Assembly (NCBI GenBank): GCA_016933255.1
Contig: JAFGBF010000022.1
Location: forward strand, 115,470 to 179,469
Reading direction: 5' to 3'
Length of the DNA: 64,000 nt
Origin: Candidatus Krumholzibacteriota bacterium
Lineage (GTDB): Bacteria; Krumholzibacteriota; Krumholzibacteriia; Krumholzibacteriales; Krumholzibacteriaceae
Shown here: one piece after another, positions 8,662 to 17,437 of the stretch
Numbering within the stretch: position 1 is the stretch's first letter
Layout of the letters: each line of letters starts with the position of its first letter
Program-made: the position numbers and the translations under genes
The notes under the pieces: generated by a model
Seen by the model: only the letters and a program-made list of their open reading frames with translations
Told to the model about the DNA's origin: nothing
The model's database searches: none

Positions 8662-10776
8662 TCAGATATTTACACTGAAAAGGGTCAGCAGATAGTTGAG
8701 AAAACCACCGCTCAATATTGAAGCGGCAAGGACAAGAACGAATATTCCAGAGGCGATCTTCAGCCCGAGTTCCTTTATTATTACTATCAATGTCGCGAGA
8801 CACGGCAAGAAAAGACTCATCACCACAAGCGATACCGCTATCTGATTTCCGCTCAGAAAACCATCCTGCCAGAGTCTGAACAGTCCGGCAGCACCATAGT
8901 CCCTTCTGAAGAAACCGACAATAAACGCGGTCGCAGTCTCGACGGGAAGCCCAAGAAATTTTACTATCACCGGCTCGACCATCCAGTAGACGATCTTCAT
9001 ACCGCCCGTCCTGTCGAGCGTAAAAAGTATCAGCGTAGCGATTATAAAGTACGGCAGAGCCTCTTTAAGAAACCACTTCGCCCTGGCTCCTGTTTTCAGG
9101 ACTATATTCGAGACTCTTGGCACTCTTAGCGGAGGAAGTTCTATGATGAAATCCGATGTCTTTCCCGCAAGCAGCCGCCCAAGCAGAAATCCGGCAACAA
9201 GAAGTTCCGCCAGTACAATAGAGCTGATAAGGAGTACGGCGCGAATCGAGATCGCAGACATCAAAGCCATCATAACTCCGAGCTGCGCTGAACACGGGAC
9301 CGCAAGAGCAAGAAGAGTGACGACGATTATCCTTTCTTTCCTCGATTCAAGGATCCTGCTTGCAAGGACAGCCATCGTTACGCATCCGAACCCAAGCACA
9401 AAAGGCAGGGTCGCTTTTCCGTTCACCCCTACCATTTTGAAACCATTGTTTGTCAGTACAGTGAGCCTGGGGAAATATCCTGTATCCTCAAGTATGCCGA
9501 AGATAAGAAAAAACATGACGACGATAGGAAGGACTATCGATATTGAATAGTTCAGTCCCATGCTCACTATCCCGAATTCGCCGACCAGCAGATCGGAGAT
9601 AAAACCATCCCCCGAATATTTTGCCACAAAGGGGGTCACAAACCGTACGAAGATGCCGTTCTCGAGAAAATCCACAATCGTTCCTGCGGCAAAGACACCT
9701 ACCAGCTTGTAGACAAGATAGATGACGATGGCGACCATGATATATCCGGTAGCGGGATGCAGTGTAAAGCGGTCCATCCTTTCAGTCCCGGCAAGAGCGA
9801 TTCCCAGAGTCAGCAGAAAAAGGACCGGAAAAGTCGGACAAAGCCCCCACTCGACCAGGTTCTCTCTCCCGAAAAGACCCATCGATACTATCCAGACCGC
9901 GGCTATAGCGAGGGTCGGGAGAAAGGCTGAAAACTTCTTCTTCCCCTTCTCCACCCTTTCTTCCTTTTTTATTACGGCATTATCCATAATGCTATCTACC
10001 GTTTTCTTCCTTGCGGAAACAATCTGATAGGATACCGGCTCTGAGAGTTCCTCTTCTTTCTGCTTAATCAGGTTCGTAATACCATCAAGTTTTTTCCTGT
10101 CTACTTCAAGATCGTTATGGAAGATCTCGCTGTCACCGGAGATCAGCGTCAGGAGGCTGAAAAGATCATATTTTTCAAGTCCGCCGACCTGTTCTTTTGC
10201 CTCATTTACCGCCCTGTCGATCAAACGGCTGTATTTTACATCGACTGAGCATGCCCTTGCCTTATCAGAATTTATTCCGGAGATAAGCTTTGGCAGACCG
10301 CGCTTTTCGACGGCGACGGTCTCGATCACTTCCACGCCAAGGAGCGAAGACAGGGCATCTGTGTCTATCGCCAATCCTCTCTGTCTTGCCTCATCCATCA
10401 TGTTCAATACAAGGATCATCCTGCAGCCGGTCTCGGCGATCTGAGTCGTAAGGATCAGGCCTCGGTAAATATTCTTCGCGTCGATCACCTGAACTATAAT
10501 GGCGTCTTTATTCTGAAGAAGAATATCCCTGGTGACTCTCTCATCTTCGCTGGCAGGAAAAAGAGAGTTGATGCCGGGCGTATCTATTACCTCTCTATCA
10601 GGTTTTTGCTTGATATGTCCCGACGAGATCTCGACAGTAGTTCCCGGATAATTGGATATGACTGTGTAACTGCCCGTAAGATAATTGAATATTACGCTTT
10701 TACCCACATTGGGATTACCGACCAGCAGGATCTTTTTGTTCTTGGCAGTATTCATCGAAATATCCGTGATATTCAC
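8662..10776 (-). CDS. feoB: ferrous iron transport protein B (FeoB-type GTPase transporter)
   Basis: Inner-membrane transporter of a divalent metal, presumably Fe(II). The 704 residues comprise a cytosolic G domain (G1 GNPNVGKS at 20-27, G3 DTPG at 65-68, G4 NMMD near 124) and a multi-helix membrane domain from about residue 285. The first gate motif reads GFGCVTMAVLASR instead of the commoner GFGCNVPA, and the second reads PCSAQLGV, so this is a divergent FeoB subclass; Mn(II) is an alternative substrate. The start used is GTG at 10776, which follows a G-rich SD closely. An ATG seven codons in is possible but lacks an SD. It lies 12 nt after the DtxR-FeoA gene in one operon; no feoC is present. 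Confidence 0.93.
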   Translation of the reverse strand: MNITDISMNTAKNKKILLVGNPNVGKSVIFNYLTGSYTVISNYPGTTVEISSGHIKQKPDREVIDTPGINSLFPASEDERVTRDILLQNKDAIIVQVIDAKNIYRGLILTTQIAETGCRMILVLNMMDEARQRGLAIDTDALSSLLGVEVIETVAVEKRGLPKLISGINSDKARACSVDVKYSRLIDRAVNEAKEQVGGLEKYDLFSLLTLISGDSEIFHNDLEVDRKKLDGITNLIKQKEEELSEPVSYQIVSARKKTVDSIMDNAVIKKEERVEKGKKKFSAFLPTLAIAAVWIVSMGLFGRENLVEWGLCPTFPVLFLLTLGIALAGTERMDRFTLHPATGYIMVAIVIYLVYKLVGVFAAGTIVDFLENGIFVRFVTPFVAKYSGDGFISDLLVGEFGIVSMGLNYSISIVLPIVVMFFLIFGILEDTGYFPRLTVLTNNGFKMVGVNGKATLPFVLGFGCVTMAVLASRILESRKERIIVVTLLALAVPCSAQLGVMMALMSAISIRAVLLISSIVLAELLVAGFLLGRLLAGKTSDFIIELPPLRVPRVSNIVLKTGARAKWFLKEALPYFIIATLILFTLDRTGGMKIVYWMVEPVIVKFLGLPVETATAFIVGFFRRDYGAAGLFRLWQDGFLSGNQIAVSLVVMSLFLPCLATLIVIIKELGLKIASGIFVLVLAASILSGGFLNYLLTLFSVNI

Positions 10777-10788
10777 ATCCCCCCGGGT

Positions 10789-11460
10789 TCATTTGCGCAC
10801 GATATAGATATCTTCCACGATTCTTTTATCAAGCGCGAGTTGTGTCTCATCCAGAAATACTACGAAAGACGGTTCTCTCTGATGGACCTTGATCTGTCTT
10901 CCGGGAAAAAGCCCGAGAGAAGTAAGGCGGTCCAATCTGGAATGGTCCTTCATCGTCATATACAGGACTCGCCCCTTTTCACCGGGACGGAGCTGGCTTA
11001 ATGGTATCACGGCGGATTCCACATGGCTTTGAGCAGTCTCGCAGCACTCTCCGGGAGGAATCGGATTTCCATGAGGACAGGTTTTCGGGTGCCCGAGCAG
11101 AATACAGATATGATCTGTCACTTCGGGGGTGAGAAAATGTTCGAACCTGCAGGCATTCGACTCCAGATTCTCCTCTTCCCTTACATCGAGTACATCGGCA
11201 AGAAGCCTCTCGGCAAGCCTGTGCCTGCGGATTATCTTCTCTCCTTTTTTTCTGCCGTCACCGGTAAAACCGTAATTTCCGCCTTTTTTTGTCAGAAGTC
11301 CTCTGTCGACAAGAGAATCTATCATCTCCTCAGTGACGATCCCCCTCCTGTCCCTCTCCATTATCGCCCCGGCGTCAGCCGTCATTTTACGCTCCATAAT
11401 GACCCATACGGCTTCAAGCACTTCATCGGAAGGATCATGGAGACAACATTTCTTTTCCAT
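10789..11460 (-). CDS. DtxR/MntR-family metal-dependent regulator with C-terminal FeoA domain
   Basis: A 223-residue two-part protein. Residues 1-65 form a winged helix (ending in GLLTKKGGNYGFTGDG). Residues about 70-145 are the DtxR-type metal-binding and dimerisation domain: RRHRLAERLL, the CRFEHFL ligand cluster, and a GHPKTCPHGNPIPPG motif typical of this family. Residues 150-223 form a FeoA/SH3-like domain (LRPGEKGRVLYM, LGLFPGRQIKV). It is the first gene of the feo operon and there is no separate feoA. It may therefore both sense Fe/Mn to repress the operon and act as the FeoA partner of FeoB, which is inference. SD GGAGG lies 9 nt before the ATG. Confidence 0.88.
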   Translation of the reverse strand: MEKKCCLHDPSDEVLEAVWVIMERKMTADAGAIMERDRRGIVTEEMIDSLVDRGLLTKKGGNYGFTGDGRKKGEKIIRRHRLAERLLADVLDVREEENLESNACRFEHFLTPEVTDHICILLGHPKTCPHGNPIPPGECCETAQSHVESAVIPLSQLRPGEKGRVLYMTMKDHSRLDRLTSLGLFPGRQIKVHQREPSFVVFLDETQLALDKRIVEDIYIVRK

Positions 11461-11490
11461 CTTATTCGACCTCCATCTCGACGAGGGATG

Positions 11491-11519
11491 AGTCTAAATA
11501 TGGTGCGATAACCTGTCAA
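11491..11519 (-). promoter_or_regulatory. promoter of the dtxR/feoA-feoB operon
   Basis: Minus strand TTGACA (11514-11519), 17 nt, TAGACT (11491-11496), about 30 nt before the regulator ATG. An iron or manganese box would be expected to overlap it. I see no confident palindrome of DtxR type in this stretch. Confidence 0.55.
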
Positions 11520-11604
11520 TCTCAATATTTCTTTCATAAACCCCGATAAATCATTATATTTAGGCGGCAAGAACAAGGGCTTGTTTACGAAAGGAGACGA
11601 ATCG

Positions 11605-12231
11605 ATGGTTAATAGTTTTTCCATATCCCTGTCAGTGAAAACTGTTAAGAGATCCGTCTTTTTCCTTCTTTCAACCTTTTTGATCCTTCACCTGCTTTCG
11701 GCCGGGGCGTCCTGCGGTAACGACCGAAGGATCAATACAGCACTGCTTGGTTCCTTTACGATCCTCGATGCAGATTATTTCGGACTCGATTATGCGGCAG
11801 GTGTGGATCTGGCATTCAGGTATGAATTCTACTACAACCTTTTTCTCGAGAGCAGGCTCGGCTCTTTCGCCTGCAGCAGCAATGGCGGGAATATTCACGG
11901 ATTCAGCAGCCAGATAGGAATTGTCGCTTACTCCTCTCATTTCCTTCCATTCCAACCGGGGCTTAGAGCGGGGCTTGGACTCCTTTCAGCAAATCCTGTT
12001 ACGGTCACACCCACCGATACCTTTAAACCTTCCCAGACTACTTTCTATTTTATAATAGGATGTTCCCTGGGCAGATTCGTATGGAAAGCGATGACTGTGG
12101 AAATGGGCGCCGATATTCTTTTCGCTCCTTACGAGTACACTAAATACACATTCAACAGGCAGAGCGTCTTTACGGAAGATGTGCAGTTCACTCATTATAC
12201 GTTCACGCTGGGAGCTTCTTATTCTTTCTAG
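11605..12231 (+). CDS. predicted small outer-membrane beta-barrel protein
   Basis: A 208-residue secreted protein of unknown family. The ATG at 11605 has AAGGAG 8 nt upstream and is preferred over an in-frame TTG at 11581. A signal peptide runs to about residue 35 (long hydrophobic stretch, then SAGAS before Cys). The mature part is rich in alternating hydrophobic and aromatic residues (FRYEFYYNLFLESRLG, PFQPGLRAGLGLL) and ends in a terminal aromatic strand, YTFTLGASYSF. Such an end is typical of 8-stranded OmpA/OmpW-like barrels. No enzymatic motif. It diverges from the feo operon and converges on the M6 protease gene with an 11-nt gap. Confidence 0.75.
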   Translation: MVNSFSISLSVKTVKRSVFFLLSTFLILHLLSAGASCGNDRRINTALLGSFTILDADYFGLDYAAGVDLAFRYEFYYNLFLESRLGSFACSSNGGNIHGFSSQIGIVAYSSHFLPFQPGLRAGLGLLSANPVTVTPTDTFKPSQTTFYFIIGCSLGRFVWKAMTVEMGADILFAPYEYTKYTFNRQSVFTEDVQFTHYTFTLGASYSF

Positions 12232-12242
12232 AAAGGCACCTG

Positions 12243-15068
12243 CTAGCGGCGAAGATAAACGATCTTGACTTGTTTTTGCTTATTACTGTTACTCAAAATC
12301 AGGAAGTAGACTCCTGAAGCCACCCTTGCACCCGGTTTCCATACTATGGAGTGTTCTCCCCGCTCGTAAGATTCCTTTTTCATCATCTGTACAAGACGGC
12401 CTGACACATCAAATATCATGACCTCCAGCAGGATCGGCCTGTCAATGAAGAAATCGACGGTTACGGACTCGCCGAAAGGATTGGGATATGCCCGGTCCAG
12501 CGAAAAAGGTTCATAATCTATACTCCACGGCCCGTTGAGCAGCAGGTCCTCCGATGATCCGGGATAGAAGGCGGTTATCTTGTATGAATAATCAGTCCCG
12601 GGGATCACTTCCGAGTCGGAATATTCAAAGAGTCCGGACACACTCCTGAGAGTGTCCGGACCGACATGCTCAAAAGCCGTTCCCTCATTCATCCTGTACA
12701 GGATGCAGCCGATAAGGTCATCGACCCGATCGATACTCCAGGAAAGGTATATCGAAGATCTTCTTGCTTCAACAAGGATATCACTGAAAATGGATTCTAC
12801 TGCCAGACCGCCTGCCAAATCGGCTGTTTGTCCGTCTTTACTTGTGATCTGTATATCCCATTCCCCCCGATACAGTCCATCCCTGCCGAAGACCGCAGTT
12901 ATCGAGTTTTCCCCATTCCATTCGACCGAGAGAGGGAATACAACGTTCCCTTCTTGCAAAAGGACACAGGTAGTCCCGTACAGGAACCCGCTACCGAATA
13001 TTTTGAGTTCAAGCGGCCCGGGATCTGCTTTATCTATCGTTTCAGGATCCAATGAAGAGATGACAGGCGCGGGCATACCTGCTTTGAAGAACGCCTGTGA
13101 GCCGGAGATCCCCCTTATCGAGACGGGAGTGGCAAGATGGTCGTTTCCCCTGCTCGAAGGCAGGGACGTCGAATCGAAAAGAACGTTTCCCGAACTGCCG
13201 GGAAAGGGGTCTCCCGAATCACCCGTATCGACAGGGTATAGAAGGGAAATAAGATCGAATTCACCATCAGCTTCCTGCAATACGAGCCCGCGGGCCTGGG
13301 TATTGGAATAACCGCCGCTATTGCCGAGTTTTGAATAAGCGATGCTGTTCTCGGCGTGCCAGACGAGAAGCCCTTCGCCTGGGAGATGCCTGTCGAATCC
13401 GTAATTCCGGCGATTCTCCACAAGAAAATATTCTGAAGGCTCTGAGTCGCAGAGCCAGCCTCCGGCATCTTCCTCAAAATCACTTGCATAGTCATTTCCT
13501 CCGCCGTAAAGCACAACGTTATCTATATTCAGCGACCATCCTTCGACCGAATCGTACCTGTTATCCTCATCACTGAAATTATAGTCAGAGGTCAAAAGGA
13601 ATTTCAGGATAAAATCGGAAGGACCTTCCGGGAGAAAAGCTGAAATGACTATTGTCTCTCTCACGGGATCGACTGTCCCTGAATACTCGGCTAAAAGGAT
13701 CTCGGCCTCTTCAGTCAGAAGATAGAGATAAGCGAAATCATAATCAGGTTCCAGGTCGACGCCTATGTTATATTCGAATGTCAGATCCCCGATCCCGTCG
13801 GTATGGAAATGCCGGATCATCGATTCTTTCCATCCGTTCCCGTACCCTGCCCCTCCGTTCCATCCCCTGGCATCCGCCTCAGCCCCGGTGTAACCGCATA
13901 TCAGCGCGTATCCGGTCACGGGAAATATGTTCGGCATCCTGCGGAATCGCTTTGCCGGCAATACGAGTTTGAACGCCTCCGCGCTCTTGCCGATAGATTC
14001 GAGAGCCCTCTCTTCTTCTCTCCATCCTATCTCGACAGGTTCTATCCATCCGAGCTGTTCGCGCGACCAGGCGGACAGATGAGCCGGCGACTGAGGTGTG
14101 TTCCAGTTTCCGCTTCCCATAAGCCCCCAGAAGCCGATCCCGCTTCCGCCTCCGTTGTAATCGTACAGGTCGGGAAGGCCTAGAGAATGGCCGAATTCGT
14201 GGCAGAAGACCCCTATCTCTATCAACCCCCCCTCGCACGATACTGTCGGCGCAATAAAATAGTCGTCGATAAGTATGTATCCTCCGCTTGCCGAGAGATC
14301 ACCGGTCACTAGAGGTTGACCTTCTTCGTTCCACCCCGAATACTGCCACGAGTGCGACCACATATGATCGTATCCGCCGCATTCTCCGCCTTTTGTCGGA
14401 TGAACGATGACAAGAAGGTCTACATAGCCGTCATCATCCCCGGAATTCGGGATTCCGTCCGGTCCGTCATTGTCATAGAGTCCGAAATCGACTCCGCCGT
14501 CGAGCAGAGCTACGGTCTCGGAGATCATCTCATCGGTGTGAGAGACACCTGGAGTCAGCCCCTGGGTCGGATATCCGGTATAATACAGTTCGGACTGCGA
14601 GAGGCCGACCCACTCATATACCGTTCCTGTCACATCAAGGAGACCGAAGGAGACCTCATCGTAATACTCGGAAAATGTGCCGGGAAAGGCCGCTCCGTCG
14701 AAGAGTCTTCTCTGGAGAGCATCAGCAGACTCTGGTATCCCTTCAAAATCGCTGTAAAGACCGGCGATCACCGGTATGGCAATCTTTCCCTTCACGGCAG
14801 GAAGCAGCCGGACAGGATCGGGTCCGCCGGGAAAAAAGACAGAACTGCGAAGAGGCCTGCCTCCCGGCAGAGACCTTCTGCTGCTGACCCATCTCCGGCT
14901 TGTCGTATAGGCAGCCTTGGATTCCTCTACTATCCGAAGAAAACCCTCCGGCATCCTCCCCCCATCCCTTGGAGAGACTGCCTCGGCTTCACCGCAGATC
15001 AGAACAAGTACCGCGAGCACCGGAAGGAAGGATCCCGGATGCCAGACTGCTGAATATAAGGATCTCAA
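12243..15068 (-). CDS. secreted M6-family (immune inhibitor A-like) metalloprotease with C-terminal sorting-type domain
   Basis: A 941-residue secreted zinc endopeptidase. A signal peptide ends near GEAEA (about residue 30). The zinc motif HEFGHSLGLPD is at 290-300, within an M6 catalytic domain that also shows DDGYVDLLVIVH and the GFWGLMGSGNWN segment after the active site. A MAM/lectin-like part follows, then an IPT/TIG-like Ig domain (about 660-760) and an FnIII-like module. The last ~80 residues start at AYPNPFGESVTV and contain FDVSGRLV and ASGVYF: the FlgD-like/T9SS type A C-terminal domain used for secretion and surface attachment. The start is a TTG at 15068; no ATG lies before the signal peptide. 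It follows the lipoprotein gene by 14 nt. Confidence 0.9.
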   Translation of the reverse strand: MRSLYSAVWHPGSFLPVLAVLVLICGEAEAVSPRDGGRMPEGFLRIVEESKAAYTTSRRWVSSRRSLPGGRPLRSSVFFPGGPDPVRLLPAVKGKIAIPVIAGLYSDFEGIPESADALQRRLFDGAAFPGTFSEYYDEVSFGLLDVTGTVYEWVGLSQSELYYTGYPTQGLTPGVSHTDEMISETVALLDGGVDFGLYDNDGPDGIPNSGDDDGYVDLLVIVHPTKGGECGGYDHMWSHSWQYSGWNEEGQPLVTGDLSASGGYILIDDYFIAPTVSCEGGLIEIGVFCHEFGHSLGLPDLYDYNGGGSGIGFWGLMGSGNWNTPQSPAHLSAWSREQLGWIEPVEIGWREEERALESIGKSAEAFKLVLPAKRFRRMPNIFPVTGYALICGYTGAEADARGWNGGAGYGNGWKESMIRHFHTDGIGDLTFEYNIGVDLEPDYDFAYLYLLTEEAEILLAEYSGTVDPVRETIVISAFLPEGPSDFILKFLLTSDYNFSDEDNRYDSVEGWSLNIDNVVLYGGGNDYASDFEEDAGGWLCDSEPSEYFLVENRRNYGFDRHLPGEGLLVWHAENSIAYSKLGNSGGYSNTQARGLVLQEADGEFDLISLLYPVDTGDSGDPFPGSSGNVLFDSTSLPSSRGNDHLATPVSIRGISGSQAFFKAGMPAPVISSLDPETIDKADPGPLELKIFGSGFLYGTTCVLLQEGNVVFPLSVEWNGENSITAVFGRDGLYRGEWDIQITSKDGQTADLAGGLAVESIFSDILVEARRSSIYLSWSIDRVDDLIGCILYRMNEGTAFEHVGPDTLRSVSGLFEYSDSEVIPGTDYSYKITAFYPGSSEDLLLNGPWSIDYEPFSLDRAYPNPFGESVTVDFFIDRPILLEVMIFDVSGRLVQMMKKESYERGEHSIVWKPGARVASGVYFLILSNSNKQKQVKIVYLRR

Positions 15069-15082
15069 AATAACACCAGAAA

Positions 15083-15655
15083 TCAGTTTTCGGGGTTTAC
15101 CACTGCCTTAAATGAAGAAGCTCTTACAATCGGGTACCCCTCGATGCATTCAGCTATCCCGAGGACTCCGCTGTCTTCGGCGGGAAGTATCGAAAAAGCG
15201 GCATTCTTCAGATCTGACGACGCAATGAAAGTCAGCTCATGGATCAGCACCTTCGACCCCTGGAGGCAGGGGGTGAACCGCTCACTCAGGCCTTTTGGTA
15301 TCTGGCCGAGAGACATTATTCTAGAGTCGAGGTATTTATCATTTGTGATCCTGACGCCTTCAGGAAGTTCGAGCTTCCACTGGACAGCCGCTATTTCCAT
15401 ACCGACGGGGAACTGCAGGTACAGATAACCCACAAATTCTTTCTGGTCCTTCTTCAGCTCGATCGTCCTCTTGGTCCCTTCACTGTCGAAAAAAAGCCCG
15501 AAACTTACATCATCGGAGACGTATGAAAGTTGTTCTCCCTCAGCTGCCGCCGGTTTACTTTCCCTGGCGGCTTCTTCTTTCGGGGCGCAAGAAAAGACAA
15601 ATAAGCTCAGCGATATCAACCCGATAACCGCAAATACAGACGATTTCCTGTTCAT
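15083..15655 (-). CDS. putative lipoprotein of unknown function upstream of the M6 protease
   Basis: A 190-residue exported protein. The N-terminus has a basic start, a hydrophobic core and FVFSC near residue 23, a fair lipobox, followed by a charged Ala/Glu-rich linker. The remaining ~150 residues look like a single beta-sandwich, with alternating strands (VGYLYLQFPVG, VQWKLELPEGV, SKVLIHELTFIASS) reminiscent of cohesin-type folds. That resemblance is a guess. SD GGAGG is clear. The 14-nt gap to the M6 protease suggests co-transcription and possibly a shared surface role. Confidence 0.75.
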   Translation of the reverse strand: MNRKSSVFAVIGLISLSLFVFSCAPKEEAARESKPAAAEGEQLSYVSDDVSFGLFFDSEGTKRTIELKKDQKEFVGYLYLQFPVGMEIAAVQWKLELPEGVRITNDKYLDSRIMSLGQIPKGLSERFTPCLQGSKVLIHELTFIASSDLKNAAFSILPAEDSGVLGIAECIEGYPIVRASSFKAVVNPEN

Positions 15656-15769
15656 CCTTTACCTCCTGCACTAAAGATGTAATAACGTTTTATCAGACAC
15701 AAGAACCAAAATGCAGAAAGGATGATAATCCCGATTCTCAAGTTTTACAATAAATTTCACTATATTCCA

Positions 15770-15798
15770 TTGACCGTACGGAGTTCATAAAATAATAT
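15770..15798 (+). promoter_or_regulatory. promoter of the mmdA-mcmA-mce operon
   Basis: TTGACC (15770-15775), 17-nt spacer, TAATAT (15793-15798). Transcription would begin near 15805, giving a leader of about 60 nt before the preferred TTG start at 15865. No riboswitch-like structure is evident in the leader. Confidence 0.6.
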
Positions 15799-15864
15799 GG
15801 ACTGGTCAAGAGGTATTACATTTGTTTGTCGGCAGGCCGAAAACCTCCGAAGGGGGAGGATATT

Positions 15865-17418
15865 TTGAAATCCAGAAAAGAAAAATTCGAGACTCTCGAA
15901 CGAAAAAGGAAACAGGCCCTTCTCGGAGGCGGCAGGGAAAGGATCGAGAAGATCCATAAATCCGGGAGGCTGACCGCCCGCGAAAGGATTCATCAGCTCT
16001 TCGACGAGGATTCTTTTCAGGAGCTCGGAGTCTTCGTGACACACCGCTCGACCTGGCCGGGACTTGCCGAAAAAAAGATGGTGGGAGACGGCGTGGTGTG
16101 CGGCCATGGATTGATAAATGGCCGTTTAACATACGCTTTCGCACAGGATTTTACTGTCTTTGGAGGCTCGCTGAGCGAATCGAACGCGGGCAAGATCATC
16201 AGGCTGATGGATACAGCGCTCAATAACGGAGCTCCGGTAGTCGGCCTTTCTGACAGCGGAGGTGCGCGTATTCAGGAAGGTGTCGCAAGCCTTGCAGGAT
16301 ATGCCTCGATATTCCTCAGAAACACTATGGCTTCCGGCGTCATCCCCCAGTTATCCGCTATCATGGGGCCAAGCGCCGGCGGTGCGGTCTATTCTCCCGC
16401 GCTTACCGACTTTATATTCATGGTCGACGGTACAAGCCATATGTTCATAACCGGTCCAAATGTCATAAAAAAGGTCACGCACGAAGATGTCAGCCAGGAA
16501 GAGCTTGGCGGCGCTAAAACCCACAATACGAAGAGCGGAGTGGCACATTTTTTAGCAGAAGACGATGACGATTGTCTCGATCAGATAAGAAGGCTCCTGT
16601 CGTATCTGCCCCAGAACAATCTCGAAGACCCCCCTTATCTGCCTCCCTCCGACGATCCGAACCGTACCGACCCAAGGCTGAACGAGGTCGTTCCTGAAAA
16701 CGCAAACGCTCCCTATGACATAACCGATGTTATAGGCATGATAGTGGATGACGGCGAGTTTCTTGAGATCCAGGCGCTTTACGCAAAAAACATTGTGATC
16801 GGATACGCACGGATGAACGGACATGTAGTAGGGATCGTAGCGAATCAGCCGAACCACCTTGCCGGCGTCCTCGACATAGAATCTTCAATCAAAGGGGCCC
16901 GTTTCATCCGTTTCTGCGACGCATTCAATATTCCGCTTATTACTTTCGAAGATGTCCCGGGGTTCCTTCCCGGGACTGACCAGGAGTGGGCGGGAATCAT
17001 CAAACATGGCGCTAAACTCATCTACGCGTATTGTGAAGCCACAGTCCCAAAATTGACCGTGGTAACGAGAAAAGCCTACGGCGGAGCGTATTGCGTGATG
17101 TCAAGCAAGCATATACGTTCCGATTACAATGTGGCGTGGCCTACGGCGGAACTGGCGGTGATGGGAGCCGAAGGCGCGGCCAATATCCTGTACAGGAAAG
17201 AGATCAAAGCATCCGATGATCCGGCTGAAGAACTTAAAAAGCAGGTCGATCATTACGCCGAACAGTTTGAGAACCCCTATATCGCAGCTTCGCTGGGTTA
17301 TCTCGACGACATCATAACACCGGAAAGCACCAGGCCCATGCTTATCAACGCACTCGAAAGCATGCTTAATAAACGTCAGCAGCTTCCCCCGAAAAAACAT
17401 GGAAATATCCCCCTGTAG
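15865..17418 (+). CDS. mmdA: acyl-CoA carboxyltransferase beta subunit (propionyl-CoA carboxylase / methylmalonyl-CoA decarboxylase alpha)
   Basis: A 517-residue carboxyltransferase that moves CO2 between carboxybiotin and propionyl-CoA/methylmalonyl-CoA. Both crotonase-like halves are complete. The N-half has [12 protein letters not shown] and [14 protein letters not shown]; the C-half has [14 protein letters not shown] and [10 protein letters not shown]. It ends with KKHGNIPL, typical of MmdA/PccB. I prefer the TTG at 15865 (GGGGGAGGA 5 nt upstream), which gives the usual MmdA N-terminus. A TTG at 15826 would add 13 residues without an SD. No biotin carboxylase or biotin carrier gene is in the window, so carboxylase versus sodium-pump decarboxylase cannot be decided. 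The methylmalonyl-CoA mutase and epimerase genes follow it. Confidence 0.93.
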   Translation: MKSRKEKFETLERKRKQALLGGGRERIEKIHKSGRLTARERIHQLFDEDSFQELGVFVTHRSTWPGLAEKKMVGDGVVCGHGLINGRLTYAFAQDFTVFGGSLSESNAGKIIRLMDTALNNGAPVVGLSDSGGARIQEGVASLAGYASIFLRNTMASGVIPQLSAIMGPSAGGAVYSPALTDFIFMVDGTSHMFITGPNVIKKVTHEDVSQEELGGAKTHNTKSGVAHFLAEDDDDCLDQIRRLLSYLPQNNLEDPPYLPPSDDPNRTDPRLNEVVPENANAPYDITDVIGMIVDDGEFLEIQALYAKNIVIGYARMNGHVVGIVANQPNHLAGVLDIESSIKGARFIRFCDAFNIPLITFEDVPGFLPGTDQEWAGIIKHGAKLIYAYCEATVPKLTVVTRKAYGGAYCVMSSKHIRSDYNVAWPTAELAVMGAEGAANILYRKEIKASDDPAEELKKQVDHYAEQFENPYIAASLGYLDDIITPESTRPMLINALESMLNKRQQLPPKKHGNIPL

Positions 17419-17437
17419 AATACGGAGGTAAGAAGGA

